In this document: in pieces, positions 31,652-43,300 of the stretch
Position numbering within the stretch: position 1 is the stretch's first letter
Layout: each line of letters opens with the position of its first letter
NCBI GenBank assembly: GCA_039583875.1
Contig: CM077162.1
Location: forward strand, 163,205,826 to 163,269,825
Length of the DNA: 64,000 bases
Direction of reading: 5' to 3'
Source: Platanthera guangdongensis
Lineage: Eukaryota > Streptophyta > Magnoliopsida > Asparagales > Orchidaceae
The notes under the pieces: generated by a model
What the model saw: only the letters and a program-made list of their open reading frames with translations
Databases searched by the model: none
What the model was told of the DNA's origin: nothing
Program-made: the position numbers and the translations under genes

Positions 31652-33585
31652 TGTTGGATCCCTAGTTGATTTGGGCTAGGTTCACTGACTTAGGATGTGA
31701 CCCATCATGTATAGCCAGGGTCAATTTGTGTCCTAGAGTCTAGGTTAAGTTCTTAGGCTCAACTCCAGATGGACCAGCTTTTAACAAGACCCTCAGAGAC
31801 TCCAGACTCACAAGTTTTCAAGACCAAGTATAGTGAGTTCGACGTTCATTGAACTCAGCTCGACGAAAGGAGTTCAGCGCTCGACGATCGTGAGACAATT
31901 CTTAATGCTGAGCTAGACGATCTATGTTCTCTGCTCGATGAAGACTTAGTTTCTACATCAAGCCAAAGTCGGGAAATCTTCAAATTTTTCTAAGTCCAGC
32001 CTCAAGCTTCGGTCGAGTAATTATATTCTGAGCTCGATGAACTTGGACCTCAAGTTCACAGCTTCTCAGGTCGACGAAGTCAGCTTCTCAGGTTGACGAA
32101 TTCTAAACTCTACTCGACGATTTCTGGACTCAGAGAATTTGTGTCAACACTTAGGGTTTGTGTCGACACCAGAAGATTTGTGTCGACACCAGGATTTCAG
32201 TCGACACCACCTTATGTCGACACCAGAGGACTTGTGTCGACACCAAGATCAATCTGTCGACACCAAGTTATGTCGACACAGCATTTCAGCAGATGCAGGA
32301 TATTTTGTCTAAGTCCAGAACTTTTCTCAGCTCGACGAATTTGATTCTCAGCTCGACGAATGAAGACTGTCTATCAGATGAATGAAGATTGTCTGGTCAA
32401 TGAACTCTATCAAGCTCAGCTCGACGAACTCAAGCTCAGCTCGACGAACACAAGTTCAGCTCGATGAATTGTGTTCTTCGTTTGACGAATCCAGATTAGG
32501 TTTTCTTCAAGGTTCCCATCCCGTTTCTTGGCACTGATTCCTGAACATTTAATGTCAGATCTTCTCGGAATGTTACCATTAGAACGAGCATTGACTATGG
32601 ACGATTACATGTTGTTTTTTCCATGGGACAGTTAGGAAAGTCATTGATTGCTGATTCTTTCCGAAGCCGACTGCAACTACTGCTCGACATTCAAATGCTT
32701 GAATATTCCTCAGTCAGTCACAGACACATACAGACACATAGATAATCAAAAAAAAGATACAGACACAGTAAGAGAACAGAATCAAGCAGTGACAGAGTTC
32801 AAGAATCACAGTACATCAAACAATCTGATAGACACTCTGAAGTTGCAGAGAAGAACAAAAATTCTCAAATCTAAAGTTCTTGACTGCAATCAGCCTTGAC
32901 CAGAGAACTTTTTCAAGAAGAAGAAGAACAATCAAATTCAATCAAGAGTCTTCTTCTTTCTATTCTCAAGATAACTTCAAAGGATAACAGAACTTTATCA
33001 GTCAAGAGAAGTTCCTGAAGTAGTTCTGGTCCAGGCATTCTAGGTCATTGAAGGCCTATCACCCTGAAGCAATGTTCCAGCATTCTTGACTAATTCAAGA
33101 TCTAAGGGGGAGCAAGATCTGCTACAATCAATCCACAAGTCTTCTCTCTGACTGTATACAGAGAAGACACTATCACCCTCTCTAATAATTTCTGTACAGG
33201 GTTTTAAATCCCTTCAAAATTATTCTGGTTGCAAGTCTCCTTCCAAAAGACTTGAGGGTTTGGTTTTTGAGCACCTTATAAAAAGCTCATTGGTTCCCAG
33301 GACACCTGATCAACTCATCCTACAGTGGATTCCTACCTAGGGTGGTAGAAGAGTGGATGTACCCAGATTGGTTGGGGAACCACTATAGTTCCTTGTGTCA
33401 TCTGGTTACTTATTTTCTTTTGTTTTCTGGCTGTGGTTTGTGATTGTTTTATGCTTGCTTTATTTTTTTTGCTTCCCTGTTCACTTAGGTATACAACAAC
33501 AGTTGTAAAAAGTTTTTAGTGAGCACCATACTCTATTCACCCCCCCCCCCCCTCTAGAGTATAGCAGATCTAACCTGCACTTTCA
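31652..33585 (+). mobile_element. Element F: solo LTR related to the C/D family
   Basis: 1934 bp from TGTTGGATCC to TGCACTTTCA, flanked by TTCTG with no internal region. This is the usual product of LTR-LTR recombination. Its 3' part (TTTGAGCACC..., ACACCTGATCAACTCATCC, the run of C before CTCTAGAGTATA) clearly matches the C LTR, while the 5' part is diverged. It contains both CTCGACGA motifs, as in C/D, and TGTCGACACC motifs, as in A. Confidence 0.88.
31830..32490. repeat. Mixed palindrome array in F
   Basis: CTCGACGA-type units at about 31837-32130 and 32330-32490 bracket about eight TGTCGACACC-type units at about 32143-32285. Confidence 0.8.
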
Positions 33586-33590
33586 TTCTG
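33586..33590. repeat. Target-site duplication of F (right), TTCTG
   Basis: Matches 31647-31651. Confidence 0.85.
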
Positions 33591-34362
33591 CAAAATGGAA
33601 GTGAGAGGAAAACACAGAAGAATAATGACTTGCAGGTACCTGATGGAAGCTTACAAGCACTTATTATTCTCTGCAAAACAGGAAGGATGAAGCATATACG
33701 AGAATGAAAAAATGAACTGCAAGTACCTGGAAGGAACTTGCAAGTCTTTGTTGGTTTCTGCAAAAGAAGAGTTAAAGGCATGCATAGTATATGAAAGTAA
33801 CTTGCAAGTACCTGTGAAGAAACTCGCAAGTATCGGATGATCTCTACAAAATGAGAGTTAGGAACAAACATGATATATAAGAGTAGCTTGCAAGTACCTA
33901 TGAAGAAAATTGAAAGGGTGTGCTGATCTCTGCAGAAAGAGAGTTAGGAGCAGGTATTGTATACAAAACATAAGTTGCAAGTACCTGTATACGACTTGCA
34001 GGTGTCTGCTAACCACTACTAAGAAAAAGGGTGAGCAGTAGACATAGAATAATAAAATAAACTGCAAGTACCTGGATGAGGCTTGCAGGTGTCTGTTGAT
34101 CTCTACAAAGAGAAGAGTCAGAAATAGACAATATATGAAAGAAGCTTGCAAGTACCTGGGAGAAGGCTTGCAAGTGTTTGCTAATCTCTGCAAGGATAAG
34201 AGTTAGAAGCAAACATATATATGAAAGAAGCTTGCAAGTACCTGGGAGAAGGCTTGCAAGTGTTTGCTAATCTCTGCAAGGAGAAGAGTTAGAAACAAAC
34301 ATATATATATGAAGGAAGCTTGCAAGTACCTGAGAGAAGGCTTGCAAGTGTTTGTTGTTGAT
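33591..34362. repeat. Degenerate minisatellite in E internal region
   Basis: About eight to nine tandem units of roughly 85-100 bp built around CTTGCAAGTACCTG, then CTTGCAAGTGTTTG, then AATCTCTGCAA. The last units (from about 34140) are nearly identical and the earlier ones diverged. Repetitive Arg-Tyr-Leu-Gln reading on the minus strand is a by-product and not a gene. Confidence 0.8.
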
Positions 34363-35583
34363 GAGATAAGGCTGATATGACCAAATAGTGAGGAAAATGC
34401 CTGATGAACTCTTTATTATGAAGCCCAGATCAATAAATCGAGCGTTAACTGTTGATATGGCTGGATGGACATGATCAGATTAGCAGAGAAGGAACTTGAT
34501 GAATTATGACAATCTTAACTAGATTGCAGTAGCATGGCTTGATGATCGAGGAGAGTAACATACTTTGACCAATGTTTGATACCATTAGATTTTGATAAGA
34601 GTAATGAATAGCTCTATAAATATTCATCTGATAGCGCTTAAGCAGGCAGTGAATAAAAGATGAAAGTAATGGAGCTTATACAAGTAGAGAGCTTGTAAGT
34701 CATCATCCGATGGAGCTTTGAGCAAGAAATGTATATAAGATGAGTGTAAGCAATGTGAATGCTGGAAGTCCTTTTGGTAGGTCGTATTAACCTGTTCACC
34801 TGTGAAAGAAGGCAGTTGACAAAAAAGGAGCACTAGCTACACTCCCTTGACAGAGCACAAAAGGGAGACATGCGCAAAAATCCTAAGAAGGAAGCGACAG
34901 ATGCACTGCTCTCTTGCCTCGGGTACAATCACTACTGATCAATGAGACAAGTTGCGTCAAGTGGCATATTGCTTGTCTGTGGATTGATCAGTGTGCTTGT
35001 GGGTTCCCGCGAAGGCATGGATTGAGAGTACCAGAGAGTGTTCGGCCATCACAGTTAGGTGATGATCAAAGAGACAAGGCTACGCTTGATCGCCATTGCT
35101 TGTCAAGCAAAGATCATCATAACTGTAATGTATCTATTGCGAAACACAGCAGAGCTAACACATGGGGCTCCCCTAGCACACACTCTGTGTCAGATGTCGG
35201 TTAGGATCCTAAGTCTGAAGCCCAACATCGTAGATTGAACGGCTCCCACTACACATATGGGTATACTCCCGCCATATGTGGTCGAAGCGGTTGTGCAAGA
35301 GAACAAACTATGGAGGGAGCATTTCAGACTTGATGATATCTCATTAGCATAGTGATCTCTTTAGCAAAGAGAGAAAATAGAGGAGGAGGCACCACAAGAG
35401 GGGAACTGTGTCAGTATGAGATCTCTGATAAAATCTTTGTTGAAAAGCAAGAATGAACACTGAGAAGTGTTTGGTAATGAAAATGTCTGAAAAGAGAAAT
35501 GTTTGAAAAGGGGTATGAGTAGAGATAACCCATCAAAGTTGTGAGGAGCTTTGGAGGACTCATGAATGTGATGGGTCACCCTT
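34363..35583. other. E internal non-coding region
   Basis: About 1.2 kb without a convincing ORF, motif or repeat. It lies downstream of the E gag fragment, where an autonomous element would carry pol. Confidence 0.6.
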
Positions 35584-36310
35584 CTAGAGCGGATGTTGAA
35601 TTTTACCCTCCTTCAGCATTTCTTGCACTAATCGTCGAAAAGCTCTGCAATCCTCTATTGCATGGCCCTTTTCTCTGTGATACTCACAATATTGGCCAGG
35701 GTTTTTGCCCTTCCAATTAGCAGGCTGAGGGCCCATACTTCTTGTTTTGCTCTTTATAGTGTGAGTTGCGCCACCCAATGTATTATCAACTTTAGATCCT
35801 TTGCGCTGGAAGACGTTGACGACTTCAGAAACATCCTCCTTTCTTTGCTTGCGATGGAAGACACTTTGGGGGAAAGTTTGGAGGTCGTTCGGTAGGGAGC
35901 AAGACTTCTGGGCCTCTCTTCCTCCCAATGGGAAGTTTAGGTGACTTCATTGGATGATTGGAGGCGTACACGGTTGTTTGAGGGCTGAGTTTGCTGACCC
36001 TTTCTTTTCGCTCGGTAACTAGAAACTTTACAGGGACTGTGGTATGGCTGGATGGATAACTTGACATATAAGCATAAGGGTCAACTGGCAGAAGAGTCGG
36101 CATATTAAAATGTGAATTCCCCACTTCCGGGTTGACTGTAGTAACCGGTGCTACTACAGGTTGAGAGTCTAGTCGATGAATTATAGTGGCTAGGGTGTCA
36201 TTGATCGCTGCTATCTGCTGGGAAGTTTCCTGATGTATCATCAAGAGGGCTTCCCAAAGAGCGTCTTCACTGGTATGAGGAATATTCTGAGAGAGTTGGT
36301 GGTCTGACAT
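35584..36310 (-). pseudogene. gag: E gag-like fragment with zinc-knuckle-type motif (frameshift)
   Basis: From ATG 36308-36310 (MSDHQLSQNIPH) runs a helical, Gln-rich N-terminus (SQQIAAINDTLATIIHRLD) and a Pro/Ser linker. After a frameshift between about 35928 and 35825 the other frame carries YCEYHREKGHAIEDC followed by RAFRRLVQEMLKEG. This is typical of the C-terminal part of gypsy (Tat-like) gag. The main capsid domain is absent. The frame is also open upstream to an ATG at 36373 inside the LTR edge, which I consider less likely. The product would be a nucleocapsid-like protein of a non-autonomous element. Confidence 0.75.
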
Positions 36311-36362
36311 GGCTAACTGGCGTTGTTCACCGTCTGATCCGATCTGAAGGCCGCGTGTTAAC

Positions 36363-38305
36363 TGTTGATGCATGAAAATGGCACCGGGCAGCTAACACGG
36401 AGGGAGTGTTCGATCTCACAAGCTAGGAGAGGAAGAGGATGAAGGTTGCGGGGATAGAGGAGAAGAGGGAAGGAAGAAAGCTTCTGAGTGCTCGAGAGTG
36501 GAGCAAGCGCTTGTCAAAGGGGTTGCGGGGATAGAGGAGAGGGTGTTGAGAGCAGCCGGGAACGCTGAAGAGAGGAGGAGGTTGATCATAAGTTGTCGAG
36601 CAGATGGTTACTATGACGGTTGCGCTTGCAGGTTGCTTGCCGAGGGAGCTGAGCTGAGCTAGGAAGAAGAGAAAGAGAAGGGGCCGCTAGCAGCGGCAAC
36701 AGCAGACTTCGCCCGCCGCGGCATAAACGCCACTCTTGCGACGAGCTTTCCTTTTATTAAAAGCGAGAGTTACAAGCTACTAATACACATTTACAACAAA
36801 GCAATAAAGGGTACAAGAGGGAAGCTGGTGGCTAAGGAAGAAGAATGCCAGAGGAGGCCGCGCGAACTGAACTATGGAGGCCGGCAGACCGCACGGCTAA
36901 GCTATGGAAGTAGACCGCGTGGACTAGAGATCCAGGTCAGCAGGCCGTACGGTTAGGGGCAGAGATATGGCGGACTAAGAAATGGAGTCCGCAGGAGCTG
37001 GGCTGGCTGGCTGACTTCGGGTGTGAGCACCTTGGCGACGACGAGAGTCCCCGAGCGCAGACCTTCCAGAACGAGAGGCATGGGGGGCTATATATAGGCC
37101 CGAGGAGGTAACGGCTTGCGGTGATGTTACCCCCAGTGAGACGGTAACTTGAGCGAGATGGAGACGGAGTCCGCCGAGTCCGCAACAGGCCGCGCGGACT
37201 GGGACTTGGTACTGAAGTCGGTGCTGATGTTGTCGAGATGGGACTTAGTGGCAGACTGCGATGCGGGTTCGCGGAGTCCGTCACTGCCGAGCTGGGACTG
37301 TCCGCCTACTGCTGGGGTGGCGGATGCTGGACGCTATGTGGCGGACTACGAGGAGAATCTGCGGAGTCCGCCACTGCTGAACTGAGCGAGCTGCAAGGTG
37401 TGCGGGCAGCAGAGTACCCGCGGAGTCTGGCAAGTCCACACTAGGGTATACGGACTGGGGCTTCTATCTGGAGGATTTGCTGAGTGGAGGACTGGAAGGA
37501 GTCCGGGACTGCTGACTGAGTCCGCACGAAGTCTGCGGACTGAGGAGGAAGCTGCCACTACTGGCTGAGCCTGTGACAAGCCTGCGGACTGAGGAGGAAT
37601 TGACCCTGCTGCCGCCGAGAAGCTGGTGTTGGCTAAGAGAAGGGTGGACTGCGTAGAGAGTCCGCCAAGCCCGCGGCTGTTGCAAGGTTGAGTCCGCTTA
37701 AGTTGGAGATGGAGAGCCTGGCTGTTGAGGCTGTTGAGGTTCACTACTGGAGGCGGACTAGAATTCTTGATCACACTTCGAGTTCGCCCAGCTCGCGAGG
37801 AACTTGGAGGTTGCTTGTCTTGGTGGGCAGTCGTAGTTGGACTCCACGCTCTGTAGGCGAGCTGGAGGAGTGGCTGCCCGTGTTGCTAGGTGAAGGGACA
37901 TGCAATCTACCGCCGGCCTGAGCGGACAGGAAGCTGAATCCGGCAAAGGTGCATCTGTTGAGAGAGCTGTGGTTAACCTGAAGAGGAACGTGACCTGATG
38001 CCGGCCTGGGTGAATAGGAAGTTGAGTCCGGCAGAGAGAGACCTGCGGAGACAACCTTGCGGTTAAGCTGAAAGGGGGCGGCCTGCAGAAGTGGACTGCG
38101 GAAGCAGTCTGCAGACCCTGCCGACCAAGGGAAGGCGCGCGGCCCGGGGGGTCAGACTGTTGAGACCACACAAGCCGCGCGGCTTGAGCGGACAGAAAAT
38201 TCTGTCCGCCTAGCCTAGGGGATCACGGCCTCTAGGAGGGTCTCATGGTAGGTCGTGACGAGCGAGCTGGCTCCCTTGGGAAGGATCGCCGATTTCGGGG
38301 TTAAC
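36363..38305 (-). repeat. Element E 5' LTR
   Basis: 1943 bp, TGTTGATGC to GGTTAACA, with minus-strand TATATATA at 37089-37096 and the GCGGACT cluster upstream of it. Many substitutions relative to the left copy. Confidence 0.87.
37089..37096 (-). promoter_or_regulatory. TATA box in E 5' LTR
   Basis: Minus strand TATATATA in the same context as 17971-17980. It would drive E transcription. Confidence 0.55.
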
Positions 38306-38310
38306 AGTCC
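38306..38310. repeat. Target-site duplication of E (right), GTCCT
   Basis: Matches 17242-17246. Confidence 0.75.
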
Positions 38311-39321
38311 TTTTGTTTAGTGTTGGAGTGGTGCATCAAATACCAATGATTCCTGAAGAACATGTTGAGTGTGCACATGGGCTGCCCTATTGACAGTTGC
38401 ACCCTTATCATTCAGAATACCAGCCTTACAGTGACCATGTGTAATGTCATGGCCAAACCTGTTAGTAGGCTGCACCACTTTCCTAAAAGCAATAGGGGGT
38501 TTGAAGGCTTGTGGCTGAACTGGAGCTTTGCTTTTCTTTTAGAATTTGTTGCCCTAGTTCTTCTCTTAAAACCTAGACTTGTCTTACACTTTTGGTGAAT
38601 GAAGTCATCAATCAATGGTAAGACAGACTTTGGCTTTGAGAATTTAGCCACAAGTTCCTTTTCTCTTTGTAGTCTGACTTCCAGACCCTTGATCTGATTA
38701 TTTTTGAATGTAATTGTTCTCATCTGAATAAAAGTTATATTCTTCAGCTTGGCAACTTCATTCATCTTCTGATCCAGCAATTTTTCTGAATCATATGCAG
38801 CCAACTTAAGAGCAGCAATTTCCTTAGCCTGGGTTTTGACAAGGTTTCTACTTCTATTAAGTGCATGAAACAGATCACCATATTCATCAATAAGTCGATG
38901 AACATCCCCTTCAGATTCTGAACCATCCACATCTCTTGATGCAGATGCTTCTGATTCTGATCCAGTATAATAGTCAGAAACTGATGAAAGGTTGTTTACC
39001 TTACTGGGACCAGACTGATCCTGACATTAATCTTCTTCAGATATAGCCATCAGCCCTTTGCAATGAAGATCAATCTCATTGATAAAATCCAGCATTTGCA
39101 AGAATTCTGTCTCCTCTGAATCCTCTTTAGTTGTAAACAGTCCAATGTAGGCTTCAGCTTCAGTCTCAGCTTTAGAATCTGATGATGAGGAATCAGTCCA
39201 GCTTTTCTCCTTCTTTGCAACAAAGGATCTCTCCTTCTTGCCCTTGTTTTGCAGTTCCTTCTTGTCATTTGATTCCTTTCTTTTGTCAGTATAGTCAGCA
39301 ACTACATGTCCAGGCCTGTTG

Positions 39322-39326
39322 CAACA
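39322..39326. repeat. Target-site duplication of G (left), CAACA
   Basis: CAACA before the G LTR; repeated at 44780-44784. Confidence 0.9.
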
Positions 39327-39710
39327 TGTTGAAGTATTAGACCGGGTGGCTTAGCGGTCTGATCCAGCGGTTTGTTGACCGAGCGGCTTAGCGTTCTGAT
39401 CCAGCGGTTTGTTGACCGGGCGGTCTATCGGTCTACCTCTGCGGCCTGTTCTATCCTGCTGGAGTTGCCGAGCGGTTAACATCACTCTGTCTAAGCGCGC
39501 GGCCTGTGCGGTCTCCATTATTCTAGCCGCTCAGTACTGTAAATGTTTAGTCCCACATTATTTGTATACTCTCTTTCTTATCTCCTCCATTCTATATAAG
39601 GGAGGTCATACCTTTGTAAATGATATCTTTTTTGGATAATAAAATTTCAATTATTCAAAAGTTTATTCGCTTGTTCTCTCCTTTTCGCTTCTTTTCGCTA
39701 CTTTCTAACA
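39327..39710 (+). repeat. Element G 5' LTR
   Basis: TGTTGAAGTATT to CTTTCTAACA. It begins with direct repeats of GACCG-x-GCGGCTTAGCGGTCTGATCCAGCGG type and has TATATAAG at 39593-39600. Confidence 0.95.
39593..39600 (+). promoter_or_regulatory. TATA box in G 5' LTR
   Basis: TATATAAG about 110 bp before the LTR end. The copy in the 3' LTR is at 44662-44669. Confidence 0.7.
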
Positions 39711-39722
39711 TGGTATCAGAGG
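39711..39722 (+). other. Element G primer-binding site
   Basis: TGGTATCAGAGG directly after the LTR, initiator tRNA-Met type. Confidence 0.9.
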
Positions 39723-40033
39723 ACACAGTCATTTCCTCCTGATTCTGTGCGCTCTCTGTTGTTCGCGGCTTGTGTTCCGCGTTCTGCGACTTAATTCGCG
39801 GCTTGCCTTCTCTTCTGTCCGCGCGGCTTGTTTCTATCCGCGCGGCATTTTTCTGACCGCTGCCCTGTTTGCGCGGCTTGCTTCTTCTTGGTTCTCTTTT
39901 CCTACTGCTCTTTGTCGCAGCAACCTGTTTCCTTGTCGCCTCACTCCTTGTTCTTTCCTGCCGCTCCGACTTCCTAGTCGTTGTGGTCTGTCTCTGTCCG
40001 CGTGTCTTGTCTCTCTACTCGCGGTTTGCTGCG

Positions 40034-40329
40034 GTGATCTGCCTGACCGTGCGGGTTGTTCCTTTCTCCCCCGCATCTTGGTCGTGGTCACCTGCTCTTC
40101 TCCTCTCTTCTGTTCGCTCGGCCTTTTCAGTCCGCGCGACCTCTTCCCCGCTGTGCCTTTGACCGCTTTCTAGCAGCTGCTGTGATCTGCTTGACCGTGC
40201 GGGTTGTACCTTTCTTACCTGCATCTTGGTCGCGGTCACCTGCTCTTCTCCTCTCTTCTGTTCGCTCGGCCTTTTCAGTCCGCGCGACCTCTTCCCCGCT
40301 GTGCCTTTGCCTCTTTCTAGCCGCAACTG
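40034..40329. repeat. Tandem duplication in G leader
   Basis: Two copies of a segment of about 148 bp (40034-40181 and 40182-40329) in the untranslated leader, followed by a shorter duplication of about 36 bp (GTTCGCGCGGCTTCTTCTG at about 40330 and 40364). Confidence 0.8.
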
Positions 40330-43300
40330 TTCGCGCGGCTTCTTCTGTTTTCTAACCGCTACTGTTCGCGCGGCTTCTTCTGCTTGCCGGGTTCTCTGAC
40401 TACCTCCGGTCTCACCACTACTCCTGCAGCTCCTTCTCCTCCTCCTCCTTCGGGCAACCTTGGCACCCTTTCCAAGCTTGTTGGCTCTAACTATCCCGAT
40501 TGGAGCGTTTCTTTCACCTTTCTCCTTCGTTCTCAACGCAAGCGTCATCACCTCACCGATGACCCTCCTCCTCGCACCTCTCCTGAGTTTGATGACTGGG
40601 ATGCGAGTGATGCTCTTGTTCGCACCTGGCTGGCCAACAGCCTTTCTGATGAGTGCCTTCCCGTCATTCACCATGATGAGACGGTCAAGGCCGCCTGGCT
40701 TCACCTCGCTGCTCTCTATTCCAAGGGGGGCCAGACGTCCCGCATTTATACTCTCTATGCGGACCTCTTCGCCCGCCCTACCATGTCACCGGCTGCGGCT
40801 TATCAGCAGATTCAGGCTCTTGGTGCTGAAATCCTCCAGAATCGCCCCTTCTCCGCGGACTTGGCCGACCAGCACAAACACTTCCAGGAACTCCTGGTTG
40901 TTTGTTATCTTCTTCGTCTTCCCGACTCTTATGATATGATCCGCCAGCAGATCTTGGGTGAGGCGGAATCTCCTACTTTGGATGCCACTGCGGCTCGCAT
41001 TGCCGATGTTACTTCGCTCCTCCAGCGGCCTCTGTTGGCCTCCCCCCATTCCCAGGACTCCTTTGCTCACCAAGCTCAGAAGGGGGGCCCTAGTGGCCGT
41101 GGCTCATCTGGCGGACGGGGTTCCTCCCGGTTCCTCTGCTCTCACTGTGGTCGTACTGGCCATACTGTTGACCACTGCTGGCAGAAACATCCTCGTCTTC
41201 GCCCTTTCGGTGATGCTCCTTCTTCGGCCTCCGCCTCTTCTAGGCCGTCTGCCTCTGTGGCCACGACGTCAGGTAGTGCCCACGTCGTTACCCAAGGTAA
41301 ATGGCTAATTGACTCCGGTGCCACCAATCATATGACGGGCAACCCTCATTGCTTCTCCCGTCTTGAGACCCATGACCGCTTACCCCCAGTTCGTGTGGCG
41401 GATGGTTCCCCGTCCCCGGTTCATGGGACGGGCATGGTTCAACTCACTCCATCGCTTTGCTTGGAGGATACCCTCTATGTCCCGAAGTTCCCGTGCAATT
41501 TGTTATCAGTTACTACTTTATGCCGGCAACTTCAGTGCTCCGTCTTATTCACTCCCACTACTTGTTCTTTTCAGGACCCGAGGACCCAGCGGACGATTGC
41601 TACTGGGACTGAGAGCGGCGGCCTCTACTTCCTCGACGATGTTTCCGCTCTCTCTGCCTACTCCTCCTCCACCGATCTCCTTTAGTGGCATCTTCGTCTT
41701 GGACATCCTCCTCCTCGGCTTATTCGTCAGCTTCTGCCCCACTTACCTCCTACCAGTTCTCCGCTCAACTGTGATGCGTGTCAGCTTGGCAAACATCATC
41801 GCTCCTCCTTCCCACCGAAGCAAGGCCGTGGCTCCTCTCGCATTTTTGATCTTATTCACTCTGATGTATGGGGTCCTGCTCCTACCCTCACAGTTGGTCG
41901 GGGCAGTTCCTATTTTGTCACTTTTATCGATGATTTTACTCGATGTACCTGGGTGTATCTATTAAAAGATCGCTCTGAACTATTTTCTGTTTGGCAATCA
42001 TTTTACTTTATGATTAAGACTCAATTTGCTGTTTCTATTAAAGTCTTACGTTCTGATAATGCCAAGGAGTATCTGACTCATGAGTTCTCCGCGTTCTTTT
42101 CACAAACATGGCCTCCTTCATCAAACGACTTGTGTTTACACCTCCCAGCAGAATGGGGTGGCGGAGCGTAAAAACCGTCACCTGCTTGATGTTGCGCGTA
42201 CTCTCATGACGCAGATGCACGTCCCTTGCTCCTACTGGGGCTATGCTGTGCTCCTCGCCTGCTATCTCATCAATCGCCTTCCCTCCGCGGTTCTCCACGG
42301 CCATACTCCCTTCTCCCTTCTCTACCCCCACCAGGAACCTTTTCCTCTTCCTCTCCGTGTCTTTGGTTGTACGGCCTTTGTTCACACTTCCTCCTCTACC
42401 CGCGACAAGCTTTCCCCCCGTTCCACCAAGTGTGTCTTTTTGGGGTACTCTACCACTCAAAAAGGCTATTGCTGCTTTGACCCCCTTCTCCGCAAGCAGT
42501 TTGTCTCCGCAGATGTGACTTTTTTCGAAAATGCTTCTTATTTCTCTCCTTCCTCTTCTCTTCCTTCTCTTCCTTCTGATATCTCCGTTCCTTCCACACC
42601 CCTCCACGTTTTCCCACCTTCGTCTCCTCCTCCACCCACTCCTTCCCAGTCCATCTCCCCACCCACCCCTCCACCCTCCTCTCCGCTGCCGTCTCTCTCT
42701 AGTCCCGGGCCAGCCTTCTCCGCCACGGACGCTCCGGTCGCTGATGCTCCCGTCGCCGACGCTCCCGTTGACCTGGATGTTCCCATTGCCCTTCGCAAAG
42801 GGGTGCGGGCGTGTACTCAACACCCGCTCACGGCTGTTGTTTCCTATGATCAGCTTTCTCCTTCTCGCAGGTGTTTTGCCTTGGCCATCTCTGCTACTTC
42901 TACTCCCCGTACCTACCAGGAGGCTCTCGCTCTCCCTCATTGGAAGTCTGCCATGGATGAGGAGATGGCTACTCTTACTGAACGGGGTACCTGGACCCTG
43001 GTTCCTCCTCCCGTGGGCACTGATGTGGTTGGCTGTCGCTGGGTCTTCGTTGTGAAGTTTCGCCCCGACGGCACTGTGGATCGCTGAAAAGCCCGGCTGG
43101 TGGCCAAGGGCTTTACTCAGACTTATGGCATTGATTACTTTGATACCTTCTCTCCGGTTGCTCGTCTCAGCACCATTCGGGTTCTCTTTTCTGTGGCTGT
43201 TAACCGGGCTTGGGCTATTTCCCAGCTTGATGTGAAGAATGCCTTTCTCTATGGCGATCTTCAGGAGGACGTCTATATGGAGCAACCTCCTGGGTATGTT

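Larger units (their letters stand above)
17247..38305 (-). mobile_element. Element E: non-autonomous gag-only LTR retrotransposon carrying C and F
   Basis: LTRs of 1942 and 1943 bp flank an internal region of roughly 5 kb once C (19192-31394) and solo LTR F (31652-33585) are set aside. The only coding sequence is a short gag-like fragment at the 5' end (35584-36310); no protease, RT or integrase is seen. Orientation is minus by the gag, by a minus-strand TATA box in the LTR, and by a purine-rich tract next to the left LTR. LTR divergence by eye is about five percent. E could be called a LARD- or TR-GAG-type element; the autonomous partner is not in the window. No standard tRNA-Met or other PBS is recognised after the 5' LTR. 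Confidence 0.85.
38306..39326 (-). pseudogene. gag: A gag, central fragment
   Basis: Lies between insertions E and G. From 39326: the second half of the first zinc knuckle (NRPGHVVADY, with the last Cys changed to Tyr), Lys-rich and acidic Ser/Glu stretches, then a long coiled-coil-like part (HALNRSRNLVKTQAKEIAALKLAAY, 38930-38600) and KPKSVLPLID, which matches B gag MPKTVLPVVD. It carries a stop near 39028 and a frame change near 38580. Confidence 0.8.

Noticed and set aside
34363..35583. Possible host gene in the E internal non-coding region
   Set aside because: No ORF with codon structure, no recognisable domain and no splice pattern; it is bounded on both sides by E sequence.
39834..40704. 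Arg/Lys-rich ORFs on the minus strand of the G leader
   Set aside because: They are antisense to the duplicated leader and to the well-supported plus-strand gag; the repeated translation follows the tandem duplication.
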